Source: Halomonas sp. 7T (GTDB taxonomy: Bacteria; Pseudomonadota; Gammaproteobacteria; Pseudomonadales; Halomonadaceae). From it: a stretch of DNA of 64,000 nucleotides. The position numbers and the translations under genes were made by a program. The stretch is from the NCBI RefSeq assembly GCF_025643255.1, contig NZ_CP087112.1, positions 1,550,001 through 1,614,000 on the forward strand. Reading direction: 5' to 3'. The notes beneath the pieces are model-generated. The model worked only from the letters and a program-made list of their open reading frames with translations, searched no databases and was not told where the DNA came from. Below are positions 16,427 to 24,554 of the stretch, piece by piece (the first letter of the stretch is position 1; every line of letters begins with the position of its first letter).

Positions 16427-17146
16427 ATGAGCGTCAACACCATTGTACCACTCACGAACGTCGGGCTACTCGCCGCAGCCGTTGAAAGCGCCGCCAACCG
16501 CCCACCGGAACTGCCTGGTCTAGTGGTTATGTACGGCCCCAGCGGCTACGGCAAAAGCCTAGCGGCTGCCTATGCCGCCAACATGCACCGTGCCTACTAC
16601 GTCGAGTGCCGCGAAAGCTGGACGAAGAAAGCCTTTGTGGTCGCGGTGCTACGCGAAATGGGCATCATCCCCATGAAAACGCTCAGCGAGATGGTCGACC
16701 AGATCGCCGAGCAGCTCTCACGCTCAGGCCGCCCGCTGATTGTGGATGACGTTCAATACGTCATCGACAAAGCCGCCGCCAACGTTCTCACCGACATCTA
16801 TAACGCCAGCCAAGGCACCCTGATTCTAATTGGTGAAGAGCGCGTGCCCGCGTCAATGGCACGCCTGGAACGCCTGCACAACCGCGTACTGGAATGGGTG
16901 CCCGCCCAAGCCGCCAGCCTAGATGACGTCCGCGCCCTGGCTGAAAAGAGCTACCCCGATGTTGAGATCGAAGACGATCTGCTCGAAGCGGTTAACGACC
17001 GTGTAAAAGGCTGCCTGCGCCGCGTTGCCGTCAACCTCTACCAGATCCACAGCGAAGCTACCGCTAACGGCTGGACGATGGTCGGCCTGCGGGAATGGGG
17101 TGAGCGCGATATCCACACCGGCCAGCCACCGGCGCGGAGGGGCTAA
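16427..17146 (+). CDS. MuB-type AAA ATPase, target DNA activator
   Basis: This 239-residue ATPase is expected to coat target DNA, deliver it to transposase A and confer target immunity. Walker A is MYGPSGYGKSLAAAYA (about 35-50). Walker B is RPLIVDDVQYV (about 103-113), followed by a sensor region TLILIGEERVP. It is shorter than MuB (312) and lacks the N-terminal HTH part, as in B3/D3112-type phages. A strong GAAGGAAG ribosome site precedes it, 41 bp after transposase A. Confidence 0.92.
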   Translation: MSVNTIVPLTNVGLLAAAVESAANRPPELPGLVVMYGPSGYGKSLAAAYAANMHRAYYVECRESWTKKAFVVAVLREMGIIPMKTLSEMVDQIAEQLSRSGRPLIVDDVQYVIDKAAANVLTDIYNASQGTLILIGEERVPASMARLERLHNRVLEWVPAQAASLDDVRALAEKSYPDVEIEDDLLEAVNDRVKGCLRRVAVNLYQIHSEATANGWTMVGLREWGERDIHTGQPPARRG

Positions 17147-17148
17147 GC

Positions 17149-17799
17149 ATGTCGTTAAAGAACGTTGCAAAGCGTAAAACCCTATCCACCCTGGCGGGTG
17201 ATGTCACGCCCCGCCAGCGCATTTGGGACGCCATTCGCCACCAACATTTAGAAGATGGATTGATCACCATGCAGGGCATCCGCATTGCCCTAAAGCGCCA
17301 GCAGCCTAGCCTGAGTGAGAGCCGCATCAGCGACTACCTCCGGGCGCTGATCGCGGGTGGTTTTCTAGTGCGCAACAATCCTGAAGCGCCACCTGCGACA
17401 ACGGCTATTTATGTGCTCCAGCGCGATGTAGGCGTCGAAGCACCCCGCGTACGGCGTGATGGCACGCTGCCGCCACCGCCAGGGCGCGAGCAGCTATGGC
17501 GCACGCTCAAGATCATCGGCACCTGCACCGGGCAAGAGCTGGCAGATGCAGCCAGCACGGCGGTGACGCCGGTGTCTCGCGCCGCTGCAGATGAATACCT
17601 AACCATGCTCAGCCGTGCCGAGTACGTGAAAACCGTCAGGGAAGCAAAGCCAGGTTTGCCAGCACGCTTCCAGCTGGTGCCTAGCCGCTGGTCTGGCCCC
17701 ATGGCGCCGCAAATCCGCCGCACCAAACAGCTCTACGACCCCAACACCGGCGAAATCGTCTACTCGCGAGTGACCAAAACAGAAGGGGGTGAGCCATGA
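17149..17799 (+). CDS. Early phage protein with winged-helix-like repeats
   Basis: This 216-residue protein starts 2 bp after the B gene. Two segments look like winged helices: residues about 20-75 (RQRIWDAIRHQHLEDGLIT...SRISDYLRALIAGGFLVRN) and about 105-165 (REQLWRTLKIIGTCTGQELADAAST...YLTMLSRAEYVKTV). They are followed by a basic C-terminus. It may be a transcription regulator or accessory DNA-binding factor of the early operon. The fold assignment is by pattern only. It overlaps the next gene as ATGA. Confidence 0.75.
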   Translation: MSLKNVAKRKTLSTLAGDVTPRQRIWDAIRHQHLEDGLITMQGIRIALKRQQPSLSESRISDYLRALIAGGFLVRNNPEAPPATTAIYVLQRDVGVEAPRVRRDGTLPPPPGREQLWRTLKIIGTCTGQELADAASTAVTPVSRAAADEYLTMLSRAEYVKTVREAKPGLPARFQLVPSRWSGPMAPQIRRTKQLYDPNTGEIVYSRVTKTEGGEP

Positions 17800-18194
17800 G
17801 CACGCCCCTAGACAAGAGCATTCGCCGCACCCGCGCCGTGGATATTTCCAACTGGGGCATCGAGCCGCCCCGCTGGATCACGCTGCTCGCTGATGAGGTA
17901 CGCGCCACCAACCGCAAGATGGCGGGAGAGCGCATTGGGGTATCCAGGTCAGCGGTCTCTTTGGCACTGGCTAACCGATACCCCAGCCCCTCCACTAGCA
18001 GCATCGAAAAGAAGGTTCTGGAAGCGCTGGATGGCCTCCAATGCCCCGCACAACAGCGCATCATCAGCGTGGAACAGTGCCGCGACTACCGCGCTCGCCC
18101 AGCGCCCACCCATAACCCCATGGCTATGCGCCTATGGCGCCACTGCCAGTCATGCCCGCACAACCCAGACCGCCAGCAGGGAGACACCCAATGA
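17796..18194 (+). CDS. Early phage HTH protein with cysteine-rich tail
   Basis: In this 132-residue protein, residues about 25-75 form a helix-turn-helix (NRKMAGERIGVSRSAVSLALANRYP), and the C-terminal part has five cysteines (QCPAQQ, QCRDYR, CQSC) that may bind zinc. The phrase MAMRLWRHCQSCPHNP recurs in Mu-like phage early proteins of unknown role. It overlaps both neighbours by 4 bp. Probably DNA-binding; the target is unknown. Confidence 0.75.
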   Translation: MSTPLDKSIRRTRAVDISNWGIEPPRWITLLADEVRATNRKMAGERIGVSRSAVSLALANRYPSPSTSSIEKKVLEALDGLQCPAQQRIISVEQCRDYRARPAPTHNPMAMRLWRHCQSCPHNPDRQQGDTQ

Positions 18195-18844
18195 CCCTTA
18201 AAGCCACCTGCCCCGAGTGCGGCATGAGCGGCGACATGGCCGCCTTCGTTACCCAGGGTGAACACAACCAGGCGCTAGCGGCAGCGCTTGAAATGCCCTC
18301 GCTACTGAGCAGCCGCATCGTGCGCTACCTCGGTATGTTCCGGCCTGCCAGCCGTGCCCTAGCTAGCGCCAAAAGCGCCCGCTTGCTAACCGAGCTGAAA
18401 GAGACCATCACCAGCGGTGTGATCGAACGCAAAGGCATCACCCGTGAAGCGCCTATCAAGGTGTGGGTGATGGCGCTAGACCAGCTGCTGGAACGCCCAC
18501 CCAGCAACCTACCGCTAAGCGGCCACGGCTACCTCTATGAAGTCGTCGCCAACTGCGCCGATCGCCACGCCGGTGACGTGGAAAAGCAGCGCGAAGAGCA
18601 GGCGCGTAACGGTTTTCAAAAGAGCGGTGCCAAACAACCCGCAAACCGTGCCCCAGCAGCGCTGCGTGAGCGCTCTACCGATGACGTGCTGGCCGAACAT
18701 GCCCGCATGGCCAACCGTCAGGCCACGGTAACCACGCCACAAAAAAGCCAACGACACACCACCAAGGCAGCCGAGCAAGCCAACGCCCCCAAGCGCCTCA
18801 GTGACCTGCTTAAAGGCGCGGCCAACGCGGGAGACCAGCAATGA
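18191..18844 (+). CDS. Early phage protein with N-terminal zinc finger
   Basis: This 217-residue protein begins MTLKATCPECG, a single CxxC knuckle, followed by a helical region to about residue 140 and a basic, low-complexity C-terminus. The ATG at 18191 overlaps the previous stop as ATGA and is preferred over an upstream frame. I do not recognise the family beyond similarity to hypothetical proteins of Mu-like early regions. A role in DNA handling is plausible but unproven. Confidence 0.75.
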   Translation: MTLKATCPECGMSGDMAAFVTQGEHNQALAAALEMPSLLSSRIVRYLGMFRPASRALASAKSARLLTELKETITSGVIERKGITREAPIKVWVMALDQLLERPPSNLPLSGHGYLYEVVANCADRHAGDVEKQREEQARNGFQKSGAKQPANRAPAALRERSTDDVLAEHARMANRQATVTTPQKSQRHTTKAAEQANAPKRLSDLLKGAANAGDQQ

Positions 18845-19272
18845 GAACCTACAGCGACGCCATCATTGAGCACTACGCCGACCGTTTCATCGCCCTGCGC
18901 ATTGCCCGCCATGGCGTCAACTTAGCGCAGTACCTGATTAACCCGGCCCAGTTCGAGCGCCTAGCGCTAGAACCTGAACCGCTCCTACCCAAACAGCAAG
19001 CTGCCGTGCTGCGCCTTTGGCAGCGCTGGGACACAGGCCTAGCCCAACAACCGAGCGAAAAGAACGACATAGAGACCCAGACCACTGATTGGGACTGGCG
19101 CGACCAGCTCGATCAATGGCGTGAGGAAGTGGCTCAATCTGAGCGTGAAGTGTGCCAATTGAGCCAGCGCAACGGCGCCTACGTCGAGCCAATGCGTCAC
19201 CACCGACACAACCGTGGCAATGCCCGTACCACCTCTAACTTTGAACGCAAGCAAGCCCGCAAAGGAGCCTGA
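18841..19272 (+). CDS. Early phage protein of unknown function
   Basis: This 143-residue frame overlaps the previous stop by 4 bp and is followed after 2 bp by the DUF3164 gene, so it clearly belongs to the early operon. The N-terminal 60 residues are helical (SDAIIEHYADRFIALRIARHGV), the middle is acidic, and the C-terminus is strongly basic with RHHRHNRGN. No motif is recognised. Confidence 0.72.
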   Translation: MRTYSDAIIEHYADRFIALRIARHGVNLAQYLINPAQFERLALEPEPLLPKQQAAVLRLWQRWDTGLAQQPSEKNDIETQTTDWDWRDQLDQWREEVAQSEREVCQLSQRNGAYVEPMRHHRHNRGNARTTSNFERKQARKGA

Positions 19273-19274
19273 AT

Positions 19275-19907
19275 ATGAACACCCCAGTCACTGACACCCA
19301 GCAAATACCCGAAGGCTTCCGCATGGATGCCAAGGGCCGCTTGATTCCTGAATCACAGATCAAGCCGATTGATCAGGTACGCGATGAACTCGTGCTCTCG
19401 ATTGTCGACCGCGCTACCGAGCTGCGCGACCAGCTCAAAGACTTCAAGGCCGATGTGTTTAGCGAGATCGCCGCATTAGTCGAAACCTCCGCCCAGGAGT
19501 ACGACGTTCAGATCGGCGGCAAGAAAGGCAACGTGCAGCTCGTTAGCTTCTGCGGCAAGTACAAGGTGCAGCGCGCTATCTCCGAAACCATCACCTTTGA
19601 TGAGCGCTTACAGGCTGCAAAAGGCCTGATTGAAGACTGCCTGCATGACTGGACAACCGACGCCCGCCCCGAGGTGGCCACCATCGTTCAAGACGCCTTC
19701 CGCGTCGACACAGCGGGCAACATCCGCACCGGCCAGGTGCTAGGCCTGCGCCGCCTAAATATTCAGGACAAGCGCTGGCTGAAAGCCATGGACGCTATCT
19801 CAGATGCTATTCAGGTCACCGGCTCCAAGAGCTACATCCGCATCTATGAGCGCGTCGGCAGCACCGACCAATACCGTCCCATCAGCCTAGATATCGCGGG
19901 AGTTTAA
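19275..19907 (+). CDS. DUF3164 family early phage protein
   Basis: This 210-residue protein matches DUF3164, a conserved family in Mu-like phages. The opening PEGFRMDAKGRLIPESQIKPID and the GGKKGNVQLVSFCGKYKVQRAI segment are characteristic. Residues 35-70 are helical. The molecular role is unknown; the position in the pre-Mor operon suggests replication or host takeover. Confidence 0.85.
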   Translation: MNTPVTDTQQIPEGFRMDAKGRLIPESQIKPIDQVRDELVLSIVDRATELRDQLKDFKADVFSEIAALVETSAQEYDVQIGGKKGNVQLVSFCGKYKVQRAISETITFDERLQAAKGLIEDCLHDWTTDARPEVATIVQDAFRVDTAGNIRTGQVLGLRRLNIQDKRWLKAMDAISDAIQVTGSKSYIRIYERVGSTDQYRPISLDIAGV

Positions 19908-19916
19908 AAAGCGAAA

Positions 19917-19942
19917 CGCCCCGCTCTTTTAAAGAGTGGGCG
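19917..19942. other. Hairpin between early genes
   Basis: CGCCC...CTCTTT pairs with AAAGAG...GGGCG around TA just after the DUF3164 stop. There is no following T-run, so it is more likely an RNA processing or stability element than a terminator. Confidence 0.3.
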
Positions 19943-19992
19943 TCTGCCGGGCGTGGTGGCCCAGCACTGATGAGCAGCCAACGAGGTGAGCA

Positions 19993-20397
19993 ATGGATAA
20001 GTGGAAAGAGATCAAAGAGCGCTTAGCGCATTTGGGCGGCTCCATTGAGCTGCTGGCCGATGGCCATACGCTGTCGCTGGTCAAGGCGCATGACGGCAAG
20101 AAGATCTTCGTTCGTGTCTTTGTTGATGGTGTTGCTAAGGGTGAATGGACAAAGACAGAAGATGGTAAGCCAGTACACCCCGAGGGCCGTTTCTGGCGGC
20201 CAATAAAGCGGGCGGCCTACCCCAAAAAGATTTATGCGAAAGCGAAGCGGGCGTTTGGCAAGAAAGAAGCTGACCGCATGGTAACGCCTCGGGTGATCGG
20301 CGTTGTGCCGGATTTTAGTACCGAAGGCGCTGTTGTAGCTCACCTGAAAAAGCACTTCCCTGATCTTGAGATCATGGCCGATGAGGTAGCGTCATGA
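19993..20397 (+). CDS. Early phage protein of unknown function
   Basis: This 134-residue basic protein has a GAGGTGAG ribosome site. The N-terminal half resembles a small beta-rich fold (GGSIELLADGHTLSLVKAHDGKKIFVRVFVDG); the C-terminal half is lysine- and arginine-rich. It overlaps gemA by 4 bp (ATGA). Its position next to gemA is conserved in Mu-like phages, but I know no function. Confidence 0.75.
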   Translation: MDKWKEIKERLAHLGGSIELLADGHTLSLVKAHDGKKIFVRVFVDGVAKGEWTKTEDGKPVHPEGRFWRPIKRAAYPKKIYAKAKRAFGKKEADRMVTPRVIGVVPDFSTEGAVVAHLKKHFPDLEIMADEVAS

Positions 20398-20816
20398 TCA
20401 GCAAAGGCAAGCTCGCGCAAATCCACATCGCCAAGGCCCAACTGGGCCTAAGCGACGAAGACTACCGTGCCATTCTTGCCCGCACAGCGGGTGTGAGCAG
20501 TGCCAAAGAACTCACAAACCGCACTATTGGCGGCGTGATGTTTGAGTTTCGCCGCCTGGGCTTTGAGCCAAAGCCCGCCAAAAAGGCAGGCCGCAAGGCG
20601 CCTAACCCACCACGCTCACGGCAGAACGTAATGGCAAAGATCGAAGCGATGCTGACCCATGCGCAGCGCCCCTGGGCATACGCCGACAGCATGGCAAAAC
20701 GCATGTTTAAAGTTGAGCGGGTGGACTGGCTGGACGATGACCAGCTACACCGCCTAATGACTGGTCTTATCATCGATGCCAAGCGGCAAGGACGGTACCC
20801 CGATGACCTCGCATAA
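20394..20816 (+). CDS. gemA: GemA-like regulatory protein (Mu gp16, DUF1018)
   Basis: This 140-residue protein belongs to the GemA/gp16 family. The opening IHIAKAQLGLSDEDYRAILARTAGVSSAKELT is diagnostic, as is the C-terminal WLDDDQLHRLMTGL. In Mu, GemA changes host gene expression and supercoiling; the mechanism is poorly known. The gene is immediately upstream of mor, with overlap, as expected for the end of the early operon. Confidence 0.9.
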   Translation: MISKGKLAQIHIAKAQLGLSDEDYRAILARTAGVSSAKELTNRTIGGVMFEFRRLGFEPKPAKKAGRKAPNPPRSRQNVMAKIEAMLTHAQRPWAYADSMAKRMFKVERVDWLDDDQLHRLMTGLIIDAKRQGRYPDDLA

Positions 20817-21237
20817 GCATAAGGTAGACAACCTAGATTTAGGCTTCGGCATCCCCGCCGATGCGCTGGACTACCTCGACCCGGAGATACTCAAGAAATG
20901 GCCGCAAGGCTTGAGCGACATGCTCACCGTGGTCGAGAACGCCCACATCCGTGCCGGTGATGAGCCCAAAGTAGCACGCAGCCGGGCCTTTGCCGCCGTG
21001 CGGGCGATCAGCTCGTTTGCCGGTGGCCGTAGCCTTTACGTACCACAAGGCCGCCAGTTAGATCGTGCCCTGCGGGATCGGGAAATATGGGAGCGACACA
21101 CCGGCGACAACATCCCCCAACTGGTCGAAGACTACGATCTGACCGAAGCGCAGATATATAGCATCCTCGGCGAGCAGCGAAAACTTGCCCGCGCCAGAAT
21201 GCAGTCAGATCTTTTCGGCGACAGCACAAACGGCTAA
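20803..21237 (+). CDS. mor: Mor family transcription activator of middle genes
   Basis: This 144-residue activator resembles Mu Mor, which binds as a dimer at the middle promoter and recruits RNA polymerase. The C-terminal helix-turn-helix is in RDREIWERHTGDNIPQLVEDYDLTEAQIYSIL. The ATG at 20803 lies inside the end of gemA. It is the switch between early and later gene sets; the genes downstream are lysis and morphogenesis genes, preceded by the inserted moron block. Confidence 0.88.
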   Translation: MTSHKHKVDNLDLGFGIPADALDYLDPEILKKWPQGLSDMLTVVENAHIRAGDEPKVARSRAFAAVRAISSFAGGRSLYVPQGRQLDRALRDREIWERHTGDNIPQLVEDYDLTEAQIYSILGEQRKLARARMQSDLFGDSTNG

Positions 21238-21283
21238 GCTAGCCTCAGCCAAATTAGAAATAATAAATAATAAGGGGAACACT

Positions 21284-21880
21284 GTGCAGAAAATTGCTAC
21301 TTATGTTGCAACGACATTCGCTTTATTGATTGGGCAAGCGCACGCTTCCGAAGCTTGCACCGATATCTCAAACGACCAGCGCCGCCTAGCTTGTTACGAT
21401 GCAGAATACCGGCCTGCCATCGAGCGAGAGAATGTATCTGAGTGGAATGTCAGTGAGCAAACTTCACCCATAGACGATAGTAAGACCGTGGTGTTACGTA
21501 CAACGGCAATTGAGGCGATAGCAGGTCGGTTTGGAAGAGACAGTAGGCCAAACCTGATTCTGCGATGCCACGAAAACAAGACAGTCATGTACTTTGGTTT
21601 TGAGCAACACCACATGGCTGATATTCAGGGTTATGGCCGTGTAACGCTAAGGGTCGATCAGCAGAATGCCGTGACGCGAAATATGAAGGCTTCGACAGAT
21701 AGTAAAGCGCTTGGGCTATGGAACGGCGGCCAGTCGATCCCAGTCATTCGTAGCATGTTCGATGGCGATGTTCTGACCGTACGCGCAACCCCGTTCAGTG
21801 AATCACCCATTACCGTTCAATTTCCTATCGCTGGATTAGAAGAAGCTATTTCTCCGCTGCGTGAAGCGTGCAACTGGTAA
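21284..21880 (+). CDS. Periplasmic TagO/VasI-like protein (moron)
   Basis: This 198-residue exported protein starts at a GTG with AAGGGGA upstream. A signal peptide ends near GQAHA (residue 21). The mature part resembles the type VI secretion-associated TagO/VasI family: CTDISNDQRRLACYD at the start, SPIDDSKTVVL, NLILRCHENKTVMYF, and C-terminal LREACNW, with cysteines at 25, 37, 95 and 196 probably forming disulfides. There are no type VI genes here; the family is also found as phage cargo. It is visibly richer in A+T than flanking phage genes and may modify the lysogen's envelope. Confidence 0.78.
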   Translation: MQKIATYVATTFALLIGQAHASEACTDISNDQRRLACYDAEYRPAIERENVSEWNVSEQTSPIDDSKTVVLRTTAIEAIAGRFGRDSRPNLILRCHENKTVMYFGFEQHHMADIQGYGRVTLRVDQQNAVTRNMKASTDSKALGLWNGGQSIPVIRSMFDGDVLTVRATPFSESPITVQFPIAGLEEAISPLREACNW

Positions 21881-21917
21881 AGACCGAACTAACTATTATT
21901 ATTAGAAAAGGTGCACT

Positions 21918-22259
21918 ATGAGAGCGCTCACAGGGATAACAATTATCATTGCCGCGCTGCTGGCTGGTTGCGGCGAGAGCCAAGCCACCAGCAACGTCAC
22001 CATCAATGAGGAAGCGATTAAGGCTGAAGTGATGGCTGGCAGCACTGCAAAAGACTTCCTAGTGACGGACGATGGCGTCATCTATGTGGGTGTTCTGGAT
22101 AACGGCAACAACCGCGACGGCTACGCAATGTCTGTATGTGAAACTGTACGGGTAAACGCCACAGGCGAAGGTAGCCGCTTAGTTCGCATTATTGACGTTG
22201 CCGCTGTGTCCAGAGGCGAAGGTTTTAAGACGCTGGGGCGTCACCAATGTGACGTTTAG
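21918..22259 (+). CDS. Small lipoprotein (moron)
   Basis: This 113-residue protein has a lipoprotein signal: a hydrophobic stretch ITIIIAALLA then LLAGC with C18 as the lipidated residue, followed by GES. No aspartate follows the cysteine, so an outer-membrane destination is likely. The mature part is not recognised; two more cysteines (in SVCETV and HQCDV) could form a disulfide. It follows the TagO-like gene by 37 bp, so two envelope proteins are carried together, as expected for lysogenic-conversion genes. Confidence 0.75.
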   Translation: MRALTGITIIIAALLAGCGESQATSNVTINEEAIKAEVMAGSTAKDFLVTDDGVIYVGVLDNGNNRDGYAMSVCETVRVNATGEGSRLVRIIDVAAVSRGEGFKTLGRHQCDV

Positions 22260-22299
22260 CGGTCACTGTAAAAACATCCTAACTATTAGATGCAAAGCC

Positions 22300-22830
22300 A
22301 TGCCAACCACCAAGCTAATCCAAGAGCAAAAGCGTTTAAGAAGACTCGTCCTGTCTGAGTACGACATTATCGAGGCCAAGGATATTTGCCATTACATCTT
22401 GAAAAATGGCCTTTGGAATGAAGATGGCACACATGAAAAAAGGTTGCTGGGAAGATCACTCCAAAGCGCGATGGTTATGGCCTACTGTCGCCCGTTTTCT
22501 GGAAATAGTAAGACAGAACATACCCTGCCACACCCCAACGTCGATATAGACAAGAAGCTATCGGTAGAGCAGCATGGCCTGCATTTGGACTTAAAGCGGT
22601 TACGGCACAAGGTCTTTGCACACACAGATGCTGAGGTTAGGGACTTAGAAGTGGATGTAGCATCGCTTGAAGGTCGCCCTTCTATTGTCACGATGTCAAT
22701 CGTGCATGAAGCAATGTTCTCTCAGAAAGAGTACATATTAATAAAATCACTATTTGATGTAGTAGAAGACCTCTTTGCTACAGAGCTGAAGAGAATTGAA
22801 TCGACCTTAACCCCAGGAGATAGTTTTTAG
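22300..22830 (+). CDS. HEPN-like helical protein (moron)
   Basis: This 176-residue, probably all-helical protein starts at MPTTKLIQEQ; the longer frame upstream overlaps the lipoprotein gene and is rejected. The segment KRLRHKVFAHTDAEV (99-113) contains R102-x5-H108, the R-x4-6-H pattern of HEPN ribonucleases, in the typical 'K-x-F-A-H' setting. The gene has AT-rich codons and a poor ribosome site. If the HEPN assignment holds, it could be an RNase of an abortive-infection or toxin type. There is no adjacent antitoxin-like nucleotidyltransferase. The family is not identified further. Confidence 0.62.
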   Translation: MPTTKLIQEQKRLRRLVLSEYDIIEAKDICHYILKNGLWNEDGTHEKRLLGRSLQSAMVMAYCRPFSGNSKTEHTLPHPNVDIDKKLSVEQHGLHLDLKRLRHKVFAHTDAEVRDLEVDVASLEGRPSIVTMSIVHEAMFSQKEYILIKSLFDVVEDLFATELKRIESTLTPGDSF

Positions 22831-22952
22831 ATTTTTTTACTCGCCTACTGAATAAACTCCTAAACCGCTTGATTCCCGCCGCCTAGCCAAACCCCTCTAG
22901 CCTGAACCTCACTGCTTTGTGCTTCGCTCACCCGCAATGAGGCTCTCTCGCC

Positions 22953-23318
22953 ATGCCCCGTGACGACATCTCTATCCATTTCCGACGCCGTGAATTTGCC
23001 TGCAAATGCGGGTGTGGGTTCGATACGGTAGACCTTGAAACCCTGGTGGTGCTGCAAGACATCCGCGCCCATTTCAACGTCCCCGTCATCATCAACAGCG
23101 GTTGCCGCTGCGCTGCCTACAACCAGCGGGTGGGCGGTGCTGCCGCCAGCCAACACGTCTTTGGCCGTGCAGCGGATATTCGCGTTCAGGGCATCGACCC
23201 TGGCGTGGTGGCCACCTACGTGGAAACCCAGCACCCGAATGTCAGCGTTGGCCGTTACAGCACCTTCACCCACATCGATACACGCACAAGCGGCCCTGCC
23301 CGCTGGCCTCGGGGGTGA
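22953..23318 (+). CDS. Endolysin, peptidase M15 type
   Basis: This 121-residue murein peptidase of the VanY/M15 class is expected to cut peptide cross-links in peptidoglycan during lysis. The zinc-binding arrangement is visible: SGCRC..YN, then GAAASQHVFGRAADI (first His and Asp) and the C-terminal THIDTR (second His). There is no signal peptide, so a holin is needed for release; a holin-like gene follows after 2 bp. Confidence 0.9.
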   Translation: MPRDDISIHFRRREFACKCGCGFDTVDLETLVVLQDIRAHFNVPVIINSGCRCAAYNQRVGGAAASQHVFGRAADIRVQGIDPGVVATYVETQHPNVSVGRYSTFTHIDTRTSGPARWPRG

Positions 23319-23320
23319 GT

Positions 23321-23881
23321 ATGCAATGGCGCGAAATAGCCGACACCGTTGGCGGTATGGCCCCGCTGATCGGCAGCGCCCTCGGTGGCCCTGCCGGGGC
23401 AGCCGTGGGCCAACTAGCCGCCAAAGCATTAGGCGTAAACGCCACCCCCGACGCCGTCGCCCAGGCGCTCGGCGACCCTGACGCCGCTATCAAACTCAAG
23501 CAGCTCGAAAACGACCACCAGCAAACCCTCACCCGCATGGTGCTAGAAGCCGAAAGCGTGCGCCTTGGCGAGGTTAATAAAACCATGCGTGCCGAAGCCG
23601 CCAGTAACGATGCCTATGTGCGCCGTTGGCGGCCCACCTTTGGCTACTTAACGGCGCTTGCCTGGGTTATCCAGTGCGTGGCCATTGCCTGGTCGATTGT
23701 GGCCACGCCTGAGCAAGCCGGTGTGGTAGCCCAAGCCGTTACCGCGCTAACCCCCATGTGGGGCGTGGCGCTTGCCATGCTAGGGATTAACGCCACCTGC
23801 CGAAGCCGCGATAAACAAGTGGCTGCAGGGCAACAGCCCAGCGGGTTTATGGATGCCGTTGTGAAGCGCGTCGGCGGATAA
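23321..23881 (+). CDS. Three-transmembrane holin-like protein
   Basis: This 186-residue protein resembles the 3TM phage holin family. The N-terminal glycine/alanine-rich stretch (PLIGSALGGPAGAAVGQLAAKALG) and two hydrophobic segments near residues 110-160 (FGYLTALAWVIQCVAIAWSIV; LTPMWGVALAMLGI) could each span the membrane. The ATG at 23321 is 2 bp after the endolysin stop. It probably triggers membrane opening and timing of lysis. The longer frame starting at 23102 lies over the endolysin gene and is not used. Confidence 0.8.
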   Translation: MQWREIADTVGGMAPLIGSALGGPAGAAVGQLAAKALGVNATPDAVAQALGDPDAAIKLKQLENDHQQTLTRMVLEAESVRLGEVNKTMRAEAASNDAYVRRWRPTFGYLTALAWVIQCVAIAWSIVATPEQAGVVAQAVTALTPMWGVALAMLGINATCRSRDKQVAAGQQPSGFMDAVVKRVGG

Positions 23882-23901
23882 CCAAACAATAAGGGAACAC
23901 C

Positions 23902-24246
23902 ATGGAGTTAATTAACTGGTCAGCCGCCAAGCTGCTATTTGATGTACTACAAGCCCTGTTTATGGGCGTGATGGCCGTGTACGTGTACTGGCTTAACAAG
24001 CACCGCGCCAGCCAAACCGCCATTAAAGGCACCCATGACCGCATTGATGGCGTGGAGAAAAAGGTGGTGAACCTGGAGCACAAAATGGAGCGCCTGCCCA
24101 ATCACGAAGACCTGAACAAGCTGCAAGAGCAAATGGCGCGTACCAACGTGCTGTTAGCTGAAATTAACGCCAGCCAGAAAGCGACATCGGCACAGGTCAA
24201 CCGCATGAATGACTATCTGATGAACCAGCCGCGAGGGGGTCACTAA
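23902..24246 (+). CDS. DUF2730-like membrane-anchored coiled-coil protein
   Basis: This 114-residue protein has one N-terminal transmembrane segment (LLFDVLQALFMGVMAVYVYWL) followed by a coiled coil (THDRIDGVEKKVVNLEHKMERL...LQEQMARTNVLLAEI). This layout matches the DUF2730 family that sits between lysis and packaging genes in Mu-like phages. An inner-membrane lysis accessory (spanin-like) role is possible but unproven. AAGGGAA precedes the ATG; the stop overlaps the next start. Confidence 0.8.
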   Translation: MELINWSAAKLLFDVLQALFMGVMAVYVYWLNKHRASQTAIKGTHDRIDGVEKKVVNLEHKMERLPNHEDLNKLQEQMARTNVLLAEINASQKATSAQVNRMNDYLMNQPRGGH

Positions 24247-24551
24247 TGAGCCAGAGCTTCCAAGACTTTGAAACCGAAGGTCGCCGCCTGGGCATCCTGC
24301 GGATTCTCTCACGCCGCGCTCAGTTCACCACCAACGAGTACTCACTCAACGAAGAGCTAAAGGCCCATTACGGTCATCACGTCAGCCGCGACAAGCTGCA
24401 CGGCGACTTAGCGTGGCTAGATGAACAAGGCCTGGTGATCACACAGCAGCCACGCGCCGGTTGGGTCATTACGCTAACTGGCCGTGGTTCTGACTGCGCG
24501 CAAGGCCTTGCCAATGTACCGGGCGTTGCCAAGCCACGCCCAGGAGCATGA
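24246..24551 (+). CDS. Winged-helix phage protein (Mu gp26-like position)
   Basis: This 101-residue protein reads as a winged helix: GRRLGILRILSRRAQFTTNEYSLNEELKAHYGHHVSRDKLHGDLAWLDEQGLVITQ, ending with WVITLTGRGSDCAQG. Comparable small ArsR-like proteins precede the terminase genes in Mu-like phages. It may regulate late genes or assist packaging. The start overlaps the previous stop by one base (TAATG). Confidence 0.78.
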   Translation: MSQSFQDFETEGRRLGILRILSRRAQFTTNEYSLNEELKAHYGHHVSRDKLHGDLAWLDEQGLVITQQPRAGWVITLTGRGSDCAQGLANVPGVAKPRPGA

Positions 24552-24554
24552 GCC

